36,131 nt of DNA from Lachnospiraceae bacterium UBA1748 (GTDB taxonomy: Bacteria; Bacillota; Clostridia; Lachnospirales; Lachnospiraceae): positions 1 to 36,131 of the forward strand of contig DCHQ01000003.1 of NCBI GenBank assembly GCA_002314855.1. Direction: 5' to 3'. A program made the position numbers and the translations under genes. Shown one piece after another: positions 34,472 to 36,131 of this stretch (the stretch's first letter is position 1; every line of letters begins with the position of its first letter). Under the pieces are notes generated by a model. The model was not told the DNA's origin, did no database searches, and saw nothing but the letters and a program-made list of their open reading frames with translations.

Positions 34472-34903
34472 TTATAATCTGAATCCAAGCTCTATGAGCT
34501 TTTCTGCCATCTCATCCATATCGCCAAAGTCGCTGGCGTTCTCGTATCTTTCCTTAGACCAAAGCTCTACTCGACTACCAACACCTGCAAGAACAACATC
34601 CTTATCAATGCCAGCATACTCACGAAGAGCTGGTGGAATAAGCATTCTACCCTGCTTGTCAGGTTCTGCATCATAAGCTCCTGCAATCATAAATCTTGAT
34701 AACATACGAGCTTCCTTTAAAGTAAATGGCATCGCCTGAATCTCAGCTTCAACCTTGGCCCACTCGGTGGCATCGAACATCCAAAGACATCCATCAAGTC
34801 CCTTTGTAACAACAAAAGAATCCCCCAGCTCCTCTCGGAGTTTGGCGGGAACGATAATTCTGCCCTTGCTATCAATTGTGTGGTTATATTCACCTTTTAA
34901 CAT
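34472..34903 (-). CDS. mraZ: Transcriptional regulator MraZ
   Basis: A 143-residue protein with two AbrB-like swapped hairpins: YNHTIDSKGRIIVPAKLREELG near the start and AEPDKQGRMLIPPALREYAG later, each with the DxKGR/DxQGR turn. It binds its own promoter region and represses or activates the division operon, depending on species. I chose the ATG at 34903, with GGTGGAA just upstream, giving the usual MLKGEYNHTI start. A GTG at 34936 is in frame but would add a tail inside the operator repeats. Confidence 0.95.
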   Translation of the reverse strand: MLKGEYNHTIDSKGRIIVPAKLREELGDSFVVTKGLDGCLWMFDATEWAKVEAEIQAMPFTLKEARMLSRFMIAGAYDAEPDKQGRMLIPPALREYAGIDKDVVLAGVGSRVELWSKERYENASDFGDMDEMAEKLIELGFRL

Positions 34904-34912
34904 GTAATTCCA

Positions 34913-34939
34913 CCACTTTTTACCACTTTGTGCCACAAA
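34913..34939 (-). promoter_or_regulatory. MraZ operator: three boxes at 10-bp spacing
   Basis: On the minus strand AAAGTGG, AAAGTGG and a variant TTTGTGG occur at exact 10-base steps (plus-strand CCACTTT at 34913-34919 and 34923-34929, CCACAAA at 34933-34939). Similar direct repeats upstream of mraZ are the known targets of MraZ in other bacteria. They lie between the promoter and the start codon, about one helical turn apart. Confidence 0.75.
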
Positions 34940-34955
34940 TCATCCATTTGCCTCC

Positions 34956-34984
34956 ATTTTACGTGAATTTCTTGCACAAATCAA
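34956..34984 (-). promoter_or_regulatory. Promoter of the division/cell-wall cluster
   Basis: On the minus strand TTGATT (34979-34984) and TAAAAT (34956-34961) are spaced by 17 bases. Transcription would begin near 34949, just upstream of the MraZ boxes, which suits repression by MraZ. Confidence 0.7.
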
Positions 34985-35016
34985 GTTTTTTTGGCGGAAA
35001 ATACACAAAAAAGCGC

Positions 35017-35045
35017 AAAAAAAATACGCCCGAAAAGGCGTATTT
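35017..35045 (-). terminator. Rho-independent terminator after lgt
   Basis: On the minus strand a 9-bp stem (arms 35022-35030 and 35037-35045) with a six-base loop is followed by a run of T. It lies about 42 bases past the lgt stop and separates lgt from the mraZ promoter. Confidence 0.85.
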
Positions 35046-35087
35046 ATAAGCTTTTACTATATATTGTGTGATCAGTTTTATATGCCA

Positions 35088-36017
35088 CTAAATAGTGTTT
35101 TCTGTTTCAACTTTTTTAGTTTTTTTCTTCATTCTAACTATCACATCTGTTATCACTGCAAATAAGAAAAGACCAAGTCCTAACATCTGCGATACAGCTA
35201 TATTAGTTCCACCAATTGTTAGTCTGTCTGTACGTATTCCTTCAATAATAAACCGACCGATACCATAACCGCCTGCATACCACAGACACACTTCTCCATC
35301 GAATGCTTTCTTCTTCTGAAATATAAGAACAAGTGCAAGCACCATAATATTCCAGCAACTCTCATAAAGAAATGTTGGATGAACCTGAATATAGTTACTT
35401 CCTGGTTCCATATGACTTCTGATATTCTCATCAATATCGCATGCCCGAACAGCGCTTACTGGAAGTCTCATTGCAAACAGATTGTTAGTGTATGTACCAA
35501 AAACCTCACGATTAGTGAAGTTACCATATCGGCCAACTATCTGACCAACTAAAACTCCCTGGAAAGCTATGTCCCCTAGCTGGAACATATTTCTCTTTTT
35601 AACCCTGCACCATATAACCATGGCTATAAAGCCTGCAATAACACCACCATAAATGGCTAGTCCACCCTGGCGGATATTAATGATTGCTCCAAGATTATTC
35701 TTATAATGATCCCAAGAAAATATTACATAATACAGTCTTGCGCCTATTACTCCAAAGAAAATAAGCCAAATACCCATATCATATATATCATCTTCTTTAA
35801 CTTTCATACGCTTACATGACCATGACATAAGTGCAAATGCAAGCAGGATTCCACATCCGATTATCACACCATAAAGAGCTATGGTCACTCCGAAAACCTG
35901 AAAGTTCTGTGGAACATTTTTCAGATATATGCCAAGGTTAGGAAACCATATATCTCCATCACCCATGGCAGTAGTCACAGCATTACCTGAGACAGAACCG
36001 TCTAGTAAATCTCCCAT
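35088..36017 (-). CDS. lgt: Prolipoprotein diacylglyceryl transferase
   Basis: A 309-residue membrane enzyme that moves diacylglycerol from phosphatidylglycerol to the lipobox cysteine of prolipoproteins, the first step of lipoprotein maturation. Motifs: GGLAIYGGVIAG, the Lgt signature GQIVGRYGNFTNREVFG, HPTFLYESCWN and the late GRFIIEGIRTDRL. About seven helices; the N-terminal 45 residues are a soluble extension slightly longer than usual. AGGAG six bases upstream fixes the ATG. The two lipoproteins in this window are among its likely substrates. Confidence 0.97.
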   Translation of the reverse strand: MGDLLDGSVSGNAVTTAMGDGDIWFPNLGIYLKNVPQNFQVFGVTIALYGVIIGCGILLAFALMSWSCKRMKVKEDDIYDMGIWLIFFGVIGARLYYVIFSWDHYKNNLGAIINIRQGGLAIYGGVIAGFIAMVIWCRVKKRNMFQLGDIAFQGVLVGQIVGRYGNFTNREVFGTYTNNLFAMRLPVSAVRACDIDENIRSHMEPGSNYIQVHPTFLYESCWNIMVLALVLIFQKKKAFDGEVCLWYAGGYGIGRFIIEGIRTDRLTIGGTNIAVSQMLGLGLFLFAVITDVIVRMKKKTKKVETENTI

Positions 36018-36037
36018 GACATTCTCCTTTTAGATAG

Positions 36038-36065
36038 ATTGTATAATTATTTGTATCGCCTACAA
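36038..36065 (-). promoter_or_regulatory. Possible lgt promoter
   Basis: On the minus strand TTGTAG (36060-36065) and TACAAT (36038-36043) are 16 bases apart, placing the start about 30 bases before the lgt ATG. The -35 is weak. Confidence 0.35.
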
Positions 36066-36079
36066 ACATTCATAGAAAC

Positions 36080-36096
36080 CATCTGCTTCGCAGATG
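36080..36096 (-). terminator. Short hairpin upstream of lgt, possibly a terminator of an upstream gene
   Basis: A 7-bp stem (CATCTGC type) with a three-base loop. On the minus strand it is followed by GGTTTCTATG, only a weak T-tract. A short open frame ending at 36102-36104 enters from the right edge and could be the end of an upstream gene, which would make this its terminator. Confidence 0.35.
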
Positions 36097-36131
36097 TCGT
36101 CTTAAACATTAAATAAAAACTCAATAATGTC

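Noticed and set aside
36102..36131. End of an open frame (DIIEFLFNV, then TAA) entering from the right edge on the minus strand
   Set aside because: Nine codons cannot be told from chance; mentioned only with the hairpin at 36080.

Overview
The window is AT-rich chromosomal DNA from a Gram-positive bacterium of the Clostridia (Bacillota). Gene order and protein style suggest Lachnospiraceae, in the Butyrivibrio / Pseudobutyrivibrio / Roseburia range. The main reasons are an mraZ-rsmH-ftsL-PBP-mraY-murD-ftsW-ftsQ-ftsZ cluster without ftsA or murG, the order asp23-nusB-xseA-xseB-ispA-dxs-tlyA-nadK-recN, an FtsZ beginning MLEI from a TTG codon, and strong AGGAGG-type ribosome binding sites. The family is an inference from style and synteny; no search was run. 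All convincing genes are on the minus strand, so transcription runs from right to left. I see no tRNA, rRNA, CRISPR array, insertion sequence or phage gene, and no gene-free stretch longer than about 150 bases.

Right part (36131 to 25033), cell envelope and division: lgt (lipoprotein maturation) ends at a strong terminator. The division and cell-wall (dcw) cluster then starts from a good promoter followed by three 10-bp-spaced MraZ-type boxes. It runs through rsmH, ftsL, a class B PBP, mraY, murD, ftsW and ftsQ with very tight spacing. ftsZ follows a 146-bp gap with its own tandem promoters and ends at a strong terminator. Just behind that terminator is prfC (release factor 3), with almost no room for a promoter of its own.

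Middle part (23339 to 10631), housekeeping: a transglutaminase-like lipoprotein; then asp23, nusB, xseA, xseB, ispA, dxs, tlyA, nadK and recN in one tightly packed run from an extended -10 promoter (NusB antitermination factor, exonuclease VII, isoprenoid precursors, rRNA methylation, NADP, DNA repair). The argR often found between nadK and recN is absent. A degenerate EAL-HDOD signalling protein and glycogen synthase glgA follow.

Left part (10605 to 1), accessory: a split chromate-type transporter pair with two unknown genes. A perfect 16-bp hairpin covers the ribosome binding site of the first transporter. Next are a tandem flavodoxin-like iron-sulfur/flavin protein with a small membrane protein, ended by a clear hairpin terminator. 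Last is an uncharacterised operon of at least six genes: a double zinc-ribbon protein, a two-TM protein, a solute-binding-like lipoprotein without permeases, a small two-TM protein that appears cut short by an in-frame stop, a polytopic membrane protein and an alpha/beta hydrolase. This operon and the chromate-linked pair of unknowns are the least explained parts of the window.
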